A DNA stretch of 64,000 bases from Salinarimonadaceae bacterium (GTDB lineage Bacteria; Pseudomonadota; Alphaproteobacteria; Rhizobiales; Beijerinckiaceae), in assembly GCA_007693435.1 (NCBI GenBank), contig REDO01000046.1, positions 1 to 64,000 of the forward strand. The letters run 5' to 3'. Shown here piece after piece: positions 51,025-60,197 of this stretch. The first letter of the stretch is position 1. Each line of letters opens with the position of its first letter. The position numbers were made by a program, and so were the translations under genes. The notes under the pieces were generated by a model that was given only the letters and a program-made list of their open reading frames with translations, was not told where the DNA came from and did no database searches.

Positions 51025-52317
51025 TCAGCCGCGCTGGGCGATCGGCGTGTAGTCGCGCTCGGCGGCGCCGATATAGAGCTGGCGCGGACGGCCGATGCGC
51101 TGGGACGGATCCTCGACCATCTCCTTCCACTGGGCGATCCAGCCGACCGTGCGCGCGAGCGCGAAGAGCACGGTGAACATGGTCGTGGGGAAGCCCATCG
51201 CCTTCAGCGTGATGCCCGAATAGAAATCGATGTTGGGATAGAGCTTCTTCTCGATGAAATATTCGTCGCGAAGCGCGATCTGTTCGAGCTCCATGGCGAT
51301 CTCGAGGAGCGGATCGTCCTTGACGCCGAGTTCGTTGAGCACCTCGTGCGTGGTCTTCTGCATGATGCGGGCGCGCGGGTCGTAGTTCTTGTAGACCCGG
51401 TGGCCGAAGCCCATCAGCCGGAACGGGTCGTTCTTGTCCTTGGCCTTTGCGACGTATTCCGAGACGCGATCCGGCGTGCCGATCTCCTCGAGCATCTTCA
51501 GCGCCGCCTCGTTCGCGCCGCCATGGGCGGGGCCCCAGAGGCAGGCGATGCCCGCGGAAATGCAGGCGAACGGGTTGGCGCCCGAGGAGCCCGCGAGGCG
51601 AACCGTCGAGGTCGAGGCGTTTTGCTCGTGATCGGCGTGCAGGATGAAGATGCGGTCGAGGGCGCGCGAGAGGATCGGATTGACCTCATAATCCTCGCAG
51701 GGCACGGCAAAGCACATGCGCAGGAAGTTCGATGCGTAATCGAGTTCGTTCTTCGGATAGACGAAGGGCTGGCCGATCGAGTACTTGAAAGCCATCGCGG
51801 CAAGCGTCGGCATCTTCGCGATCATGCGCATCGAGGCGATCATGCGCTGCTGCGGATCGGAGATGTCGGTCGAGTCATGATAGAAGGCCGAAAGGGCGCC
51901 CGTGACGGCGACCATGATCGCCATCGGATGCGCGTCGCGGCGAAAGCCGAGGAAGAAGCGGTTCATCTGGTCGTGCACCATCGTGTGGCGCGTGACGCGA
52001 TAATCGAAATCCGCCTTCTGCGAGGCCGTCGGCAACTCGCCGTAAAGCAGCAGGTAGCACGTCTCTAGGAAGTCGCCGTGCTCGGCGAGCTGCTCGATCG
52101 GATAGCCGCGATAGAGCAGAATGCCCTCATCGCCGTCGATGTAGGTGATGCTGGATTCGCAGCTGGCCGTGGAGGTGAAGCCCGGATCGTAGGTGAAGGC
52201 GCCCGTCTGGCCGTAGAGTTTCGAGATGTCGATGACGCTCGGGCCGATCGTTCCCGCCTTGACGGGGAGCGCGACGTCCTTGCCGTCGAAGTTGAGCGTG
52301 CTTTCCTTGCCATCCAT
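51025..52317 (-). CDS. gltA: Citrate synthase
   Basis: A 430-residue hexameric-type (type II) citrate synthase of the TCA cycle. Visible are [32 protein letters not shown] and the catalytic residues: the His of [11 protein letters not shown], the His of [15 protein letters not shown], and the Asp in the C-terminal NIDFYSGI. Length fits the proteobacterial NADH-sensitive group. It has its own strong terminator. In many rhizobia gltA lies next to lpxB or gltX; here gltX is the upstream neighbour, 224 bases away. Confidence 0.96.
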   Translation of the reverse strand: MDGKESTLNFDGKDVALPVKAGTIGPSVIDISKLYGQTGAFTYDPGFTSTASCESSITYIDGDEGILLYRGYPIEQLAEHGDFLETCYLLLYGELPTASQKADFDYRVTRHTMVHDQMNRFFLGFRRDAHPMAIMVAVTGALSAFYHDSTDISDPQQRMIASMRMIAKMPTLAAMAFKYSIGQPFVYPKNELDYASNFLRMCFAVPCEDYEVNPILSRALDRIFILHADHEQNASTSTVRLAGSSGANPFACISAGIACLWGPAHGGANEAALKMLEEIGTPDRVSEYVAKAKDKNDPFRLMGFGHRVYKNYDPRARIMQKTTHEVLNELGVKDDPLLEIAMELEQIALRDEYFIEKKLYPNIDFYSGITLKAMGFPTTMFTVLFALARTVGWIAQWKEMVEDPSQRIGRPRQLYIGAAERDYTPIAQRG

Positions 52318-52478
52318 GATCCTGGCCCTTTCGTTATTGAGCGCGCGTCTGGAGAAAAAGCGCCCGGCCCGCGAGGCCGGCTGCTTTTCCCCCTGTCGCG
52401 CGCCGATGAAGAGGTCGCGACTGCGTATCCGATCCCCCGGCCATATTCAAGCCGGCGGCCCCGCGCGTGGGCCCTTGC

Positions 52479-52515
52479 GCCTTGTGGGCGGGGCTTTGGG
52501 CCTTGTGGGCGGGGG
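52479..52515. repeat. Short tandem direct repeat in the gltX-gltA spacer
   Basis: GCCTTGTGGGCGGGG occurs twice, 21 bases apart (starting at 52479 and 52500), between the gltX stop and the gltA start. It is a local duplication with no obvious function; it is not palindromic. Confidence 0.5.
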
Positions 52516-52541
52516 CGTGCCGCAACGTCGGGAGGCGGGCC

Positions 52542-53972
52542 TCAACCCGCCTCGATCGCCTGGTCGGCGAGACGCGCGAGGCATTCCTCGCGGCCGAGCA
52601 CCACCATCACGTCGAACAGCCCCGGCGAGGTCGCCTTGCCGGTCAGCGCGGCTCGAAGCGGCTGGGCGATCTGGCCGAGCTTGACCTGCGTCTCCTCCGC
52701 ATAGGCGCGCACCGCCGCTTCGGTCGCCTCGGCCGTCCATTCGGAGAGCGCGGCGAGGCGCGGCGACGCGGCCGCAATGCGCGCGCGCGCCTCGGAATCG
52801 AGAATCTTCGCCGCCTTCTCGTCCAGCGCGAGCGGGCGCGGCGCGTAGAGGTAGGAGGCGGAATCGAGGAGTTCGACGAGGTTCTTGGCGCGCTCCTTCA
52901 GCCCCGGCATCGCGGCCAGGAAGCACGCGCGCAGCGCCTCGTCGAGCGGCGCGGAGAGGCCGCGCTGGGCGCCGATCTCCGGCAGGATCGTCTCCAGCGC
53001 GTCGAGCAGGCGCGCGTCGCTCGCCTGGCGCATGTAATGCCCGTTGACGTTCTCGAGCTTGGCGAAATCGAAGCGCGCCGGCGAGCGGCCGATCTGCGGC
53101 AGATCGAAGGTCTCGACCATCTCCTGCGTCGAGAAGATCTCCTGATCGCCGTGGCTCCAGCCGAGCCGGACGAGGTAATTTCGCAAAGCCTCCGGCAGAT
53201 AGCCCATGGCGCGGTAGGAATCGACGCCCAGCGCCCCGTGGCGCTTCGAGAGCTTGGCGCCGTCGGAGCCGTGGATCAGCGGAATGTGGGCCATCACGGG
53301 CACGTCCCAGCCGAGCGCCTCGTAGATCTGCGTCTGGCGGGCGGCGTTGGTGAGATGGTCGTCGCCGCGAATGACGTGGGTGACGCCCATGTCGTGATCA
53401 TCGACGACGACGGCGAGCATGTAGGTCGGGTTGCCGTCGGAGCGCAGGAGCACGAGATCGTCGAGGTTCTCGTTCTGCCAGACGACGCGGCCCTGCACCT
53501 GATCCTCGACCACTGTCTCGCCGTCGAGCGGCGCCTTGAGGCGCACCACGGGCTTCACGCCGGCGGGCGCTTCGGAGGGATCACGATCGCGCCAGCGGCC
53601 ATCGTAGCGCATGGGGCGGCCCTCCGCGCGGGCGCGCTCGCGCATCTCGGTCAGCTCGTCCTGCGACGCGTAGCAGTGATAGGCCTTGCCGGCGGCGAGC
53701 ATCTGCTGCGCGACCTCGCGGTGGCGCTCGGCGCGGGCGAACTGGTGGACCACGTCGCCCGTCCAGTCGATGCCCAGCCAGGAGAGCCCGTCGAGGATCG
53801 CGGCGATGGCCTCGTCCGTCGAGCGCTCGCGGTCGGTATCCTCGATGCGCAGCAGCATCACGCCGCCGAAGCGCTTTGCGTAGAGCCAGTTGAACAGGGC
53901 CGTGCGCGCGCCGCCGATATGGAGAAAGCCCGTGGGCGAAGGAGCGAAGCGGGTGACGACCTTGTTCGACAT
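52542..53972 (-). CDS. gltX: Glutamate--tRNA ligase
   Basis: A 476-residue class I aminoacyl-tRNA synthetase. The HIGH-type motif is [13 protein letters not shown] near the N-terminus, and the KMSKS-type motif is AKLSKRHGA near residue 247. [25 protein letters not shown] and [21 protein letters not shown] are conserved. Alphaproteobacteria often have two GltX paralogues, one charging tRNA-Gln with Glu; which type this is cannot be settled here. It is 109 bases after the ABC-F gene. Confidence 0.95.
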   Translation of the reverse strand: MSNKVVTRFAPSPTGFLHIGGARTALFNWLYAKRFGGVMLLRIEDTDRERSTDEAIAAILDGLSWLGIDWTGDVVHQFARAERHREVAQQMLAAGKAYHCYASQDELTEMRERARAEGRPMRYDGRWRDRDPSEAPAGVKPVVRLKAPLDGETVVEDQVQGRVVWQNENLDDLVLLRSDGNPTYMLAVVVDDHDMGVTHVIRGDDHLTNAARQTQIYEALGWDVPVMAHIPLIHGSDGAKLSKRHGALGVDSYRAMGYLPEALRNYLVRLGWSHGDQEIFSTQEMVETFDLPQIGRSPARFDFAKLENVNGHYMRQASDARLLDALETILPEIGAQRGLSAPLDEALRACFLAAMPGLKERAKNLVELLDSASYLYAPRPLALDEKAAKILDSEARARIAAASPRLAALSEWTAEATEAAVRAYAEETQVKLGQIAQPLRAALTGKATSPGLFDVMVVLGREECLARLADQAIEAG

Positions 53973-54081
53973 GGATGACGGCTCTCGGCTGGGTTGACGG
54001 CGGCTCAGGCGGATCGCGTCTTCGCTCCCGCCGCGCCCGTCTAGAGCAAAACGGGCCGGGATGGAACGGGCGCGGCGCGCC

Positions 54082-55953
54082 TCACTCCTCCAGCGCCGCC
54101 CCGATCTTGAGCCATTCTTCTTCTGCGCGGGCGAGCGCGCCCGCCGCCTCGCCGCGCATGCGCGACAATTCGGCCGCCTTCTGCGGATCGCGCCGGAAGG
54201 CCTCGCCGTCGCCGATGGCCGCGTCGATTTTGGCGAGGAGGCCGGTGAACTTCTCGATCCGCGCTTCGACCACGCCGAGCTTCTGGCGCAGGGGCGCCTG
54301 CTTCGCGCGCTTCTCGGCGGCGGATTTGCGATCGTCGTCGCGCGAATTCCTGTCGTCGCGATCAGCCTCGCCCTCGTCGCGCCGAGGGGCGATTGAGCCG
54401 GTGAGGACGAGTTTGCGGTAATCGTCCATGTCGCCGTCGAAGGGCGCCACCCTGCCGTCGCCGATCAGCCAGAGCCGGTCGGCGCAGGCCTCGACGAGGA
54501 ATCGGTCGTGGCTGACGATGATGACGGCGCCGGTGAACGCGTTGATCGCCTCGACGAGCGCCTGCCGGCTGTCGATGTCGAGATGGTTCGTCGGCTCGTC
54601 GAGGATGAGAAGATGCGGACCCTCGAAGGCCGCGAGCCCCATCAGCAAGCGCGCCTTTTCGCCGCCGGAGAGCTTGGAGATCTTCGTTTCAGCTTTCGCG
54701 CCGGGAAAGCCGAAGCGGGCGCAGCGCGAGCGGATGCGCGCCTCCGGCTGGCCCGCCATGCGCTCGGCGACGTGGTCGTAGGGCGTCGCCTCAAGCCGCA
54801 ATTCGTCGAGTTGATGCTGGGCGAAATAGGCGACTTTCATCCGCGAGGAGGCCTTCATCTCCCCCTTCATCGGCGCGAGCCGCCCGCCGATCAGCTTGCA
54901 GAAGGTCGACTTGCCGTTGCCGTTCGAGCCCAGCAGCGCGATGCGGTCGTCGGGCAGGATTGAGAGGTTGATGCGGTCGAGAACCGGCGTCTCGCCGTAA
55001 CCTGCCGCGGCGCCCTCCAGGGCGATGAGCGGGGGCGCGAGCTCCTTTGCGGGGCTCGGCAGGTCGAAAGCGAGCGTATGCTCGTCGGTGATCGTGGCGA
55101 TCGCCTCCATCTTCTCCAGCCGCTTGAGGCGAGACTGGGCCTGCCGTGCCTTCGTCGCCTTGGCGCGGAACCGGTCGACGAAGCTCTGGAGATGCTTGCG
55201 TTCGAGATCCTGCTTGGCCGCCGCCTTGGAGGCGAGCATCTGCTTCTCCGCCCGCTGGCGGGCAAACGACGTGTAGCCGCCGCGATAGATCGTGAGCTTG
55301 CCCTGGTCGAGATGCAGGATGTGATCGACGCAGGTGTCGAGCAGATCCCGGTCGTGGCTGATGATGAGGACCGTGTGCGGATAGCGCGCGAGGTAATCGT
55401 AGAGCCAGATCGTGCCTTCGATGTCGAGATAGTTCGTCGGCTCGTCGAGGAGCAGAAGATCGGGTTCGGAGAAGAGCACGGCGGCGAGCGCGACGCGCAT
55501 CCGCCAGCCGCCCGAGAAATCCGAGCAGGGGCGAGCCTGCGCCTGCGTGTCGAAACCGAGCCCGTGCAGGATCGCCGCCGCCCGCGCCGGCGCCGAATGG
55601 GCGCCGATATCCGTAAGCCGCGTCTCGATTTCGGCCCGGCGCATGCCGTCCGCCCCCTCCGCCTCGGCCATAAGCCGCGAGCGCTCGAGATCGGCGGCGA
55701 GCACCACCTCGATCAGGCTCTCGGGGCCGCCGGGCGCCTCCTGCGCGACGGTGCCGATGCGCCGGCCCTTGGGCATGCCGACGATCCCGCCCTCGGGCGA
55801 TATCTCGCCGAGCAGGATGCGAAACAGCGTCGTCTTGCCCGAGCCGTTGCGCCCGACGATGCCAACCCGCGCCCCGTCGGGGATTGCGAATGAGGCCTCA
55901 TCGAGCAGAACGCGGGCGCCGATGCGGTAAGTGAGATCGTTGACGTGAAGCAT
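54082..55953 (-). CDS. ABC-F family ATPase (Uup/YheS-like)
   Basis: A 623-residue soluble protein with two ABC domains and no membrane helices, the hallmark of ABC-F translation factors that act on the ribosome. Domain 1 has Walker [10 protein letters not shown], signature [12 protein letters not shown] and [12 protein letters not shown]; domain 2 has [21 protein letters not shown] and [12 protein letters not shown]. The linker between them (about 235-310) is charged and coiled, and the C-terminal 100 residues form another coiled coil. Whether it is a YheS-, Uup- or EttA-like member is not certain. The start at 55953 ([12 protein letters not shown]) matches the family; the open frame extends upstream. 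Confidence 0.92.
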   Translation of the reverse strand: MLHVNDLTYRIGARVLLDEASFAIPDGARVGIVGRNGSGKTTLFRILLGEISPEGGIVGMPKGRRIGTVAQEAPGGPESLIEVVLAADLERSRLMAEAEGADGMRRAEIETRLTDIGAHSAPARAAAILHGLGFDTQAQARPCSDFSGGWRMRVALAAVLFSEPDLLLLDEPTNYLDIEGTIWLYDYLARYPHTVLIISHDRDLLDTCVDHILHLDQGKLTIYRGGYTSFARQRAEKQMLASKAAAKQDLERKHLQSFVDRFRAKATKARQAQSRLKRLEKMEAIATITDEHTLAFDLPSPAKELAPPLIALEGAAAGYGETPVLDRINLSILPDDRIALLGSNGNGKSTFCKLIGGRLAPMKGEMKASSRMKVAYFAQHQLDELRLEATPYDHVAERMAGQPEARIRSRCARFGFPGAKAETKISKLSGGEKARLLMGLAAFEGPHLLILDEPTNHLDIDSRQALVEAINAFTGAVIIVSHDRFLVEACADRLWLIGDGRVAPFDGDMDDYRKLVLTGSIAPRRDEGEADRDDRNSRDDDRKSAAEKRAKQAPLRQKLGVVEARIEKFTGLLAKIDAAIGDGEAFRRDPQKAAELSRMRGEAAGALARAEEEWLKIGAALEE

Positions 55954-56101
55954 GAGGGCGTTGTGAAGCGCGCCGGCGTCTTTTTCAAGCGGCGTTCCGG
56001 CGCCGAAATTTAGCCGGATTTCAGCCACGCCCCCGCCAGACTGGGCAGCGATTCAGGATTCGTCGCCAATCAGGTGATTCGCCAAGGTAAATCACGAAAC
56101 C

Positions 56102-56347
56102 ATGTTCCCCCGGTTCAAGAGCGCCCTTCATTCCCGCTTCTGCTCGTCCTGTCCGTTCCTCGCCACGTTCGCGCTGGTGACGGGGATTGCGGCGGCGCTC
56201 GCCGTGGCCGGCCTGCCCCTCGCATCCTCGCCTGCCAAGCCCCTTCCGACCTTCGAAACGTGGCTCGAAACGACCGCCCCCGGCCATGGCGCCGACTTCG
56301 CCGCAACGATGCGGGGCGGCCTTCCGGTTGAAATTATCCTCCGTTAG
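56102..56347 (+). CDS. Possible small membrane-anchored protein
   Basis: An 81-residue open frame with one hydrophobic segment (ATFALVTGIAAALAVAGLPLA) after a basic N-terminus that contains two Cys, then a soluble tail. It fills the divergent gap between the ABC-F gene and the oxidoreductase gene. The upstream site (AAGG, 13 bases away) is weak and I recognise no family, so it may be non-coding. Confidence 0.3.
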   Translation: MFPRFKSALHSRFCSSCPFLATFALVTGIAAALAVAGLPLASSPAKPLPTFETWLETTAPGHGADFAATMRGGLPVEIILR

Positions 56348-56409
56348 GCGCATGAAGGCCGCGCGTCGCCGAGGTCGCGGCGCGTGTGGACAATGTCCGG
56401 AAAGCAGTC

Positions 56410-57411
56410 ATGTCAGCCAAGGCTAACCCGCCGCGCGTTGCGGTGATCGGATGCGGGGCCTGGGGCCGCAACATCGTGCGTTGCTTCGCCAATCTCGGCG
56501 CGCTCGAAGCGATAGCCGACAACAACGGCGGCAATGTCGCGCCGCTCGTCGACGCCCATGGCTGCCGCGTGCTCGACGCCGACGGGGTCATCGCGGATCC
56601 CGCGATCGAGGCGATCGCCATCGCCACGCCCCCCTCAAGCCATATGGATCTCGCGCTTCGCGCCATCGCCGCCGGCAAGCACGTCCTCATCGAAAAGCCC
56701 ACCACGCTCGATTACGGACAGACCGTGCGCATCGTCGAGGCGGCCCGCGCGGCGGGGCGCGTGATGATGACGGGGCATATCCTCCAGTTCCACCCGGGCT
56801 ACCTCAAACTTCGGGAAATCGTGCGCTCGGGCGCGCTCGGCGCGGTGCGGCGCATCAACGCGAACCGCCTCAATCTCGGCGCCGTGCGCCGGGAGGAGAG
56901 CGCCCTGTGGTGCCTCGCGCCCCACGACGTGTCGATGGCGCTCGGCCTCGTCGACGGCGCGCCGATATCGGTCGAGGCCTTCGGCGAGGGGCTCCTGCGG
57001 CCCGATATCGCCGACGCCGTGACGATGCGCCTGAGGTTCCCGAAGGGCGAGCAGGCGATGATCCACGTCTCCTGGCTGCATCCTTACAAGGAGCACCGCC
57101 TGAGCGTGATCGGCTCGACCGCGATGGCCGTGTTCGACGACGTGCAGCCGTGGGAGACGAAGGTGCAGCTCTATCCGCACCGGGTCTCGCTCGACGGCGA
57201 CGCGCCGCAGGTGACGCGCGGCGAGCCGGTCCCAGTCGCGATCGAACCGGGCGAGCCGCTTCTCGCCGAATGCGCGCATTTCCTGGAGCGCATCCGCGAC
57301 GGCGCGGAGCCCGCCACCGGGCCGATCGAATCGCTTGCCGTAATGGATGTGCTGACGCGCGCCGAGCGGGCCATGAACCTCGGGACGGAGCATCTGTCCG
57401 CAGCGCAATAG
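56410..57411 (+). CDS. Gfo/Idh/MocA-family NAD(P)-dependent oxidoreductase
   Basis: A 333-residue sugar-dehydrogenase-like enzyme. The Rossmann loop is VIGCGAWGRN (GxGxxG at residues 14-19), and the family EKP motif is in LIEKPTTLDY (about residue 93). The C-terminal half forms the open beta-sheet domain; the HDVSMALGL segment corresponds to the H-D catalytic region. The substrate is unknown; related genes often sit in nucleotide-sugar or surface-polysaccharide loci, but no such genes are visible here. I use the ATG at 56410, with GGAAAG seven bases upstream, rather than the earlier in-frame codon at 56386. Confidence 0.86.
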   Translation: MSAKANPPRVAVIGCGAWGRNIVRCFANLGALEAIADNNGGNVAPLVDAHGCRVLDADGVIADPAIEAIAIATPPSSHMDLALRAIAAGKHVLIEKPTTLDYGQTVRIVEAARAAGRVMMTGHILQFHPGYLKLREIVRSGALGAVRRINANRLNLGAVRREESALWCLAPHDVSMALGLVDGAPISVEAFGEGLLRPDIADAVTMRLRFPKGEQAMIHVSWLHPYKEHRLSVIGSTAMAVFDDVQPWETKVQLYPHRVSLDGDAPQVTRGEPVPVAIEPGEPLLAECAHFLERIRDGAEPATGPIESLAVMDVLTRAERAMNLGTEHLSAAQ

Positions 57412-57427
57412 GCGCCGGTCCCGGCCG

Positions 57428-57895
57428 TCAGTGGCCGCCCTGCGACATCCGCGCGTCGCGCGGCGCGTTGAGGATCTCGTCGAGGCTTTCGGCGATGTGG
57501 CGCGCCTCGTCGTCGCGCAGGCGCAGCAGGAACGGCGGCAGCGAACCCGCCTGCAGCGCGATCACGGCGTGCCCTTCTTCGTCGAGGCCGATATCGATCG
57601 TCGACGAGGTGACGTCGACGAGTTCTCCCTCGATCTCCTCGCCCTCCTCGACTTCGTCGGCGAGCTGGCGCACCAGCTCTTCCGCAAGCTCATCCTCGTC
57701 GAAAGCGTCGCCCCCGAGCTCGGCGTCGAGCCCCTCGTCAACGCTTTCGTCGTCCAGCACTTCAAGCAGCCGCGAGAGGGCGACGACGAGAGTCTTCGCC
57801 GCGCCGGCGTCCATGAGGACCGCGGTAGCCTGATCGTCCTTTTGGAAGGACAGTTGGATCTTGCCGTCTTCGACGGAGAGAGAGATTCCGGCCAT
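57428..57895 (-). CDS. Very acidic hypothetical protein
   Basis: A 155-residue protein I do not recognise. Residues 1-45 look like beta-strands (SLSVEDGKIQLSF, TAVLMDAGAAKTLVVALSRLLEVL). Residues 47-92 are almost continuous Asp/Glu (DDESVDEGLDAEL, EEGEEIEGEL). Residues 93-145 look folded again, ending with a helix, RDDEARHIAESLDEIL. No signal peptide or membrane helix is seen. It is convergent with the oxidoreductase (16 bases apart) and divergent from the crtN operon (245 bases). Codon composition is like its neighbours. Confidence 0.72.
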   Translation of the reverse strand: MAGISLSVEDGKIQLSFQKDDQATAVLMDAGAAKTLVVALSRLLEVLDDESVDEGLDAELGGDAFDEDELAEELVRQLADEVEEGEEIEGELVDVTSSTIDIGLDEEGHAVIALQAGSLPPFLLRLRDDEARHIAESLDEILNAPRDARMSQGGH

Positions 57896-58140
57896 GCCTG
57901 TCTTTCGCACGAATGCAGGTATATGGGAACGGCGTCGCAGCATTTCGACCCCGCTTCGCGCGCAGCGCCTAGGCACGAGGCCGCGCGTGCTCTAACGTCG
58001 CGCCGCGCGGGCCGAAATTTCGCGGCTTTCGTGAACTTTCGGGGTTGTGGTGATCTTTATGGGATGCGCGCGCGTATCTCGGCGGAGTCCGGCTCGGTGA
58101 CGCGACAGACGATCAGGCCGGTTTTCGACGAGAGAGCATA

Positions 58141-59730
58141 ATGAAAAATCCGGACGGCCATTTCCCGCCCAGCGCACTGCGCGAAGACAGCTCCAACGAT
58201 CTCGAGGAAGGCCATGGCGAACGCGTAGCGATAATCGGCGCGGGTCCGGGCGGCCTCGCCGCCGCTATGCTGCTCGCCCGCGCCGGCCTGCGCGTCACCG
58301 TTTACGAGCGCGACGCTGTCGTTGGCGGACGCACCCGCACCATGACCGCACCGGGCGGTTACCGCTTCGATATCGGGCCGACGTTCTTCCTCTATCCGCG
58401 CGTGCTGAACGAGATCTTCGAGGCATGCGGCGAGCGGCTGGAAGATCATGTCGAACTGCGCAAGCTGGACCCGCAATACCACGTGATTTTCGAAGGCGGC
58501 GGCGAAGTGCGCGCGACGCCTGATCTCAAGCGCCTCGCGACCGAGATCGCACGGTTCGCGCCGGCGGATGCGGCCAATATCGAACGCTTCTTCGCCGACA
58601 ACCGCCGCAAGCTCGAACTCTTCCGCCCGATTCTGGAGCGTCCCTTCGGCAGCCGTAGGGACGTGCTCAGCCCCGCCATGTGGCAGGCGCTGCCGATGTT
58701 GAGGCCGTTGTCGAGCGTCGACAAGGACCTGCGGCGCTACTTCGCCGACGCGCGCACCCGTCTCGCCTTCTCCTTCCAGTCGAAATATCTGGGCATGTCG
58801 CCCTTCCAGTGCCCGAGCCTTTTCACGATCCTGTCCTTCCTCGAATACGAGCACGGCGTGTTCCATCCCATGGGCGGCTGCGGAGCGGTGTCCGAGGCGA
58901 TGGCTGCGGCCGCGCGCAGGCTCGGCGCCGACATCCGGCTTAGCGCGGACGTTCAGCGCGTCGTCTACGAGGGCGATCGCGCCGTCGGCGTCGAAGTCGG
59001 CGGCGAGTTCCACCGCACGGACGCCGTCGTCGTCAACGGCGATTTCGGCCACGCGGCGCGCAAGCTGATCCCCGAGCGGCATCGCCCGCGCTGGCGCGAC
59101 GCGAAGATCGACAAGGCGCGCATCTCCTGCTCGACCTTCATGATGTATCTGGGAATCGAGGGCGACGTCGGCGACCTCGAGCATCACACGATCGTTCTCG
59201 CCAAGGACTACGAGCGCAATATCCGCGACATTTCCGAAAACCGCATCCCGAAGGATTTCTCCTTCTACGTCCAGCATCCGGGCCGCACGGACCCCTCGAT
59301 GGCGCCTGCCGGCCACACCAGCCTCTACGTGCTCGTGCCCGTGCCGAACCTGCGCTCGGGGACCGACTGGACATCGTTCGCGCCGCAATTCCGGGCGCTG
59401 ACGCTGGAGCGGCTGAAGTCGCTCGGTCTCTCCGATCTCGAAAGCCGCATCCGCTACGAGCGCGTGATCACGCCGGCGGGCTGGCGCGACGATTTCGGCG
59501 TCAACGAGGGCGCGACCTTCAATCTTGCGCACGACCTGCGCCAGATGCTCTATTTCCGCCCGCACAACCGCTTCGGCGGAGGCGTCTATCTCGTCGGCGG
59601 CGGCACGCATCCGGGCTCGGGCCTGCCGGTGATCTACGAAGGCGCCCGCATCAGCGCGAAGCTGGTGCTGGACGACCTCGCCGAGCGGCGCGGTCGCGTT
59701 AAGCGAATAGCGAGGGCGGCGGCGGAATGA
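58141..59730 (+). CDS. crtN: CrtN-type C30 carotenoid desaturase
   Basis: A 529-residue CrtI/CrtN-family flavoprotein. An N-terminal tail of about 27 residues precedes the FAD-binding GAGPGG motif (33-38) and VVGGRTRTMTAPGGYRFDIGP. The C-terminal carotene-desaturase signature is NEGATFNLAHDLRQM, followed by YLVGGGTHPGSGLP. The neighbours (hpnC, acyltransferase, glycosyltransferase) suggest it dehydrogenates a C30 backbone derived from squalene, as in Methylobacterium, and not phytoene. First gene of the operon; its stop overlaps the DUF2141 gene as ATGA. Which of the two desaturases does which step is inference. Confidence 0.87.
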   Translation: MKNPDGHFPPSALREDSSNDLEEGHGERVAIIGAGPGGLAAAMLLARAGLRVTVYERDAVVGGRTRTMTAPGGYRFDIGPTFFLYPRVLNEIFEACGERLEDHVELRKLDPQYHVIFEGGGEVRATPDLKRLATEIARFAPADAANIERFFADNRRKLELFRPILERPFGSRRDVLSPAMWQALPMLRPLSSVDKDLRRYFADARTRLAFSFQSKYLGMSPFQCPSLFTILSFLEYEHGVFHPMGGCGAVSEAMAAAARRLGADIRLSADVQRVVYEGDRAVGVEVGGEFHRTDAVVVNGDFGHAARKLIPERHRPRWRDAKIDKARISCSTFMMYLGIEGDVGDLEHHTIVLAKDYERNIRDISENRIPKDFSFYVQHPGRTDPSMAPAGHTSLYVLVPVPNLRSGTDWTSFAPQFRALTLERLKSLGLSDLESRIRYERVITPAGWRDDFGVNEGATFNLAHDLRQMLYFRPHNRFGGGVYLVGGGTHPGSGLPVIYEGARISAKLVLDDLAERRGRVKRIARAAAE

Positions 59731-60170
59731 GACATGTCACGGCGATACGCGTCGCTTGCCTCGCCATCGGACTGATCGTCGCAGGCGCCGCCTCGGCGCA
59801 GAACGTGACGCTGACGGTGCGGGTGAGCGACGTCGAATCGAACGAGGGTCAGGTCTATGTCGGCCTTTGCGACCGTGGCCTGGCGGAGAGCGAATGCCTC
59901 GGCGGGCGCTTCCAGCCGGCGCGCCGGGGCGAGATGACCTTCGTCTTCGAGAACATTCCGGCCGGCGTCTACGCGGTCGCCGCCTATCACGACGTGAACG
60001 GGAACGGCGTGCTGGACACGAATTTTCTCGGCATTCCTCGCGAGCCTTACGGGTTCTCCAACGACGCCGGCCGCCGGGGGCCGCCCAATTTCAACAGCGC
60101 TCAGGTTCCCGTGAACCCGCCGCGCGCGACGATCAACGTCCGCCTCGACCGCTTTCGGTTCGGGGGCTGA
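59727..60170 (+). CDS. Exported DUF2141 protein in the carotenoid operon
   Basis: A 147-residue protein with a clear signal peptide (residues 1-25, ending ASA). The mature domain is a small beta-sandwich of the DUF2141 type, with EGQVYVGLCD, IPAGVYAVAAYHDVNGNGVLDTNFLGIPREPYGFSN and a C-terminal strand pair. The D-x-N-x-N-G-x-L-D pattern looks like a calcium-binding loop, although this is inference. It is translationally coupled to crtN by an ATGA overlap and followed 27 bases later by the second desaturase. DUF2141 has no assigned function; its place in the operon suggests a periplasmic or outer-membrane role linked to the pigment. Confidence 0.88.
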   Translation: MRHVTAIRVACLAIGLIVAGAASAQNVTLTVRVSDVESNEGQVYVGLCDRGLAESECLGGRFQPARRGEMTFVFENIPAGVYAVAAYHDVNGNGVLDTNFLGIPREPYGFSNDAGRRGPPNFNSAQVPVNPPRATINVRLDRFRFGG

Positions 60171-60197
60171 TACAGTGAGACGAATGAGGAGCGCGTC

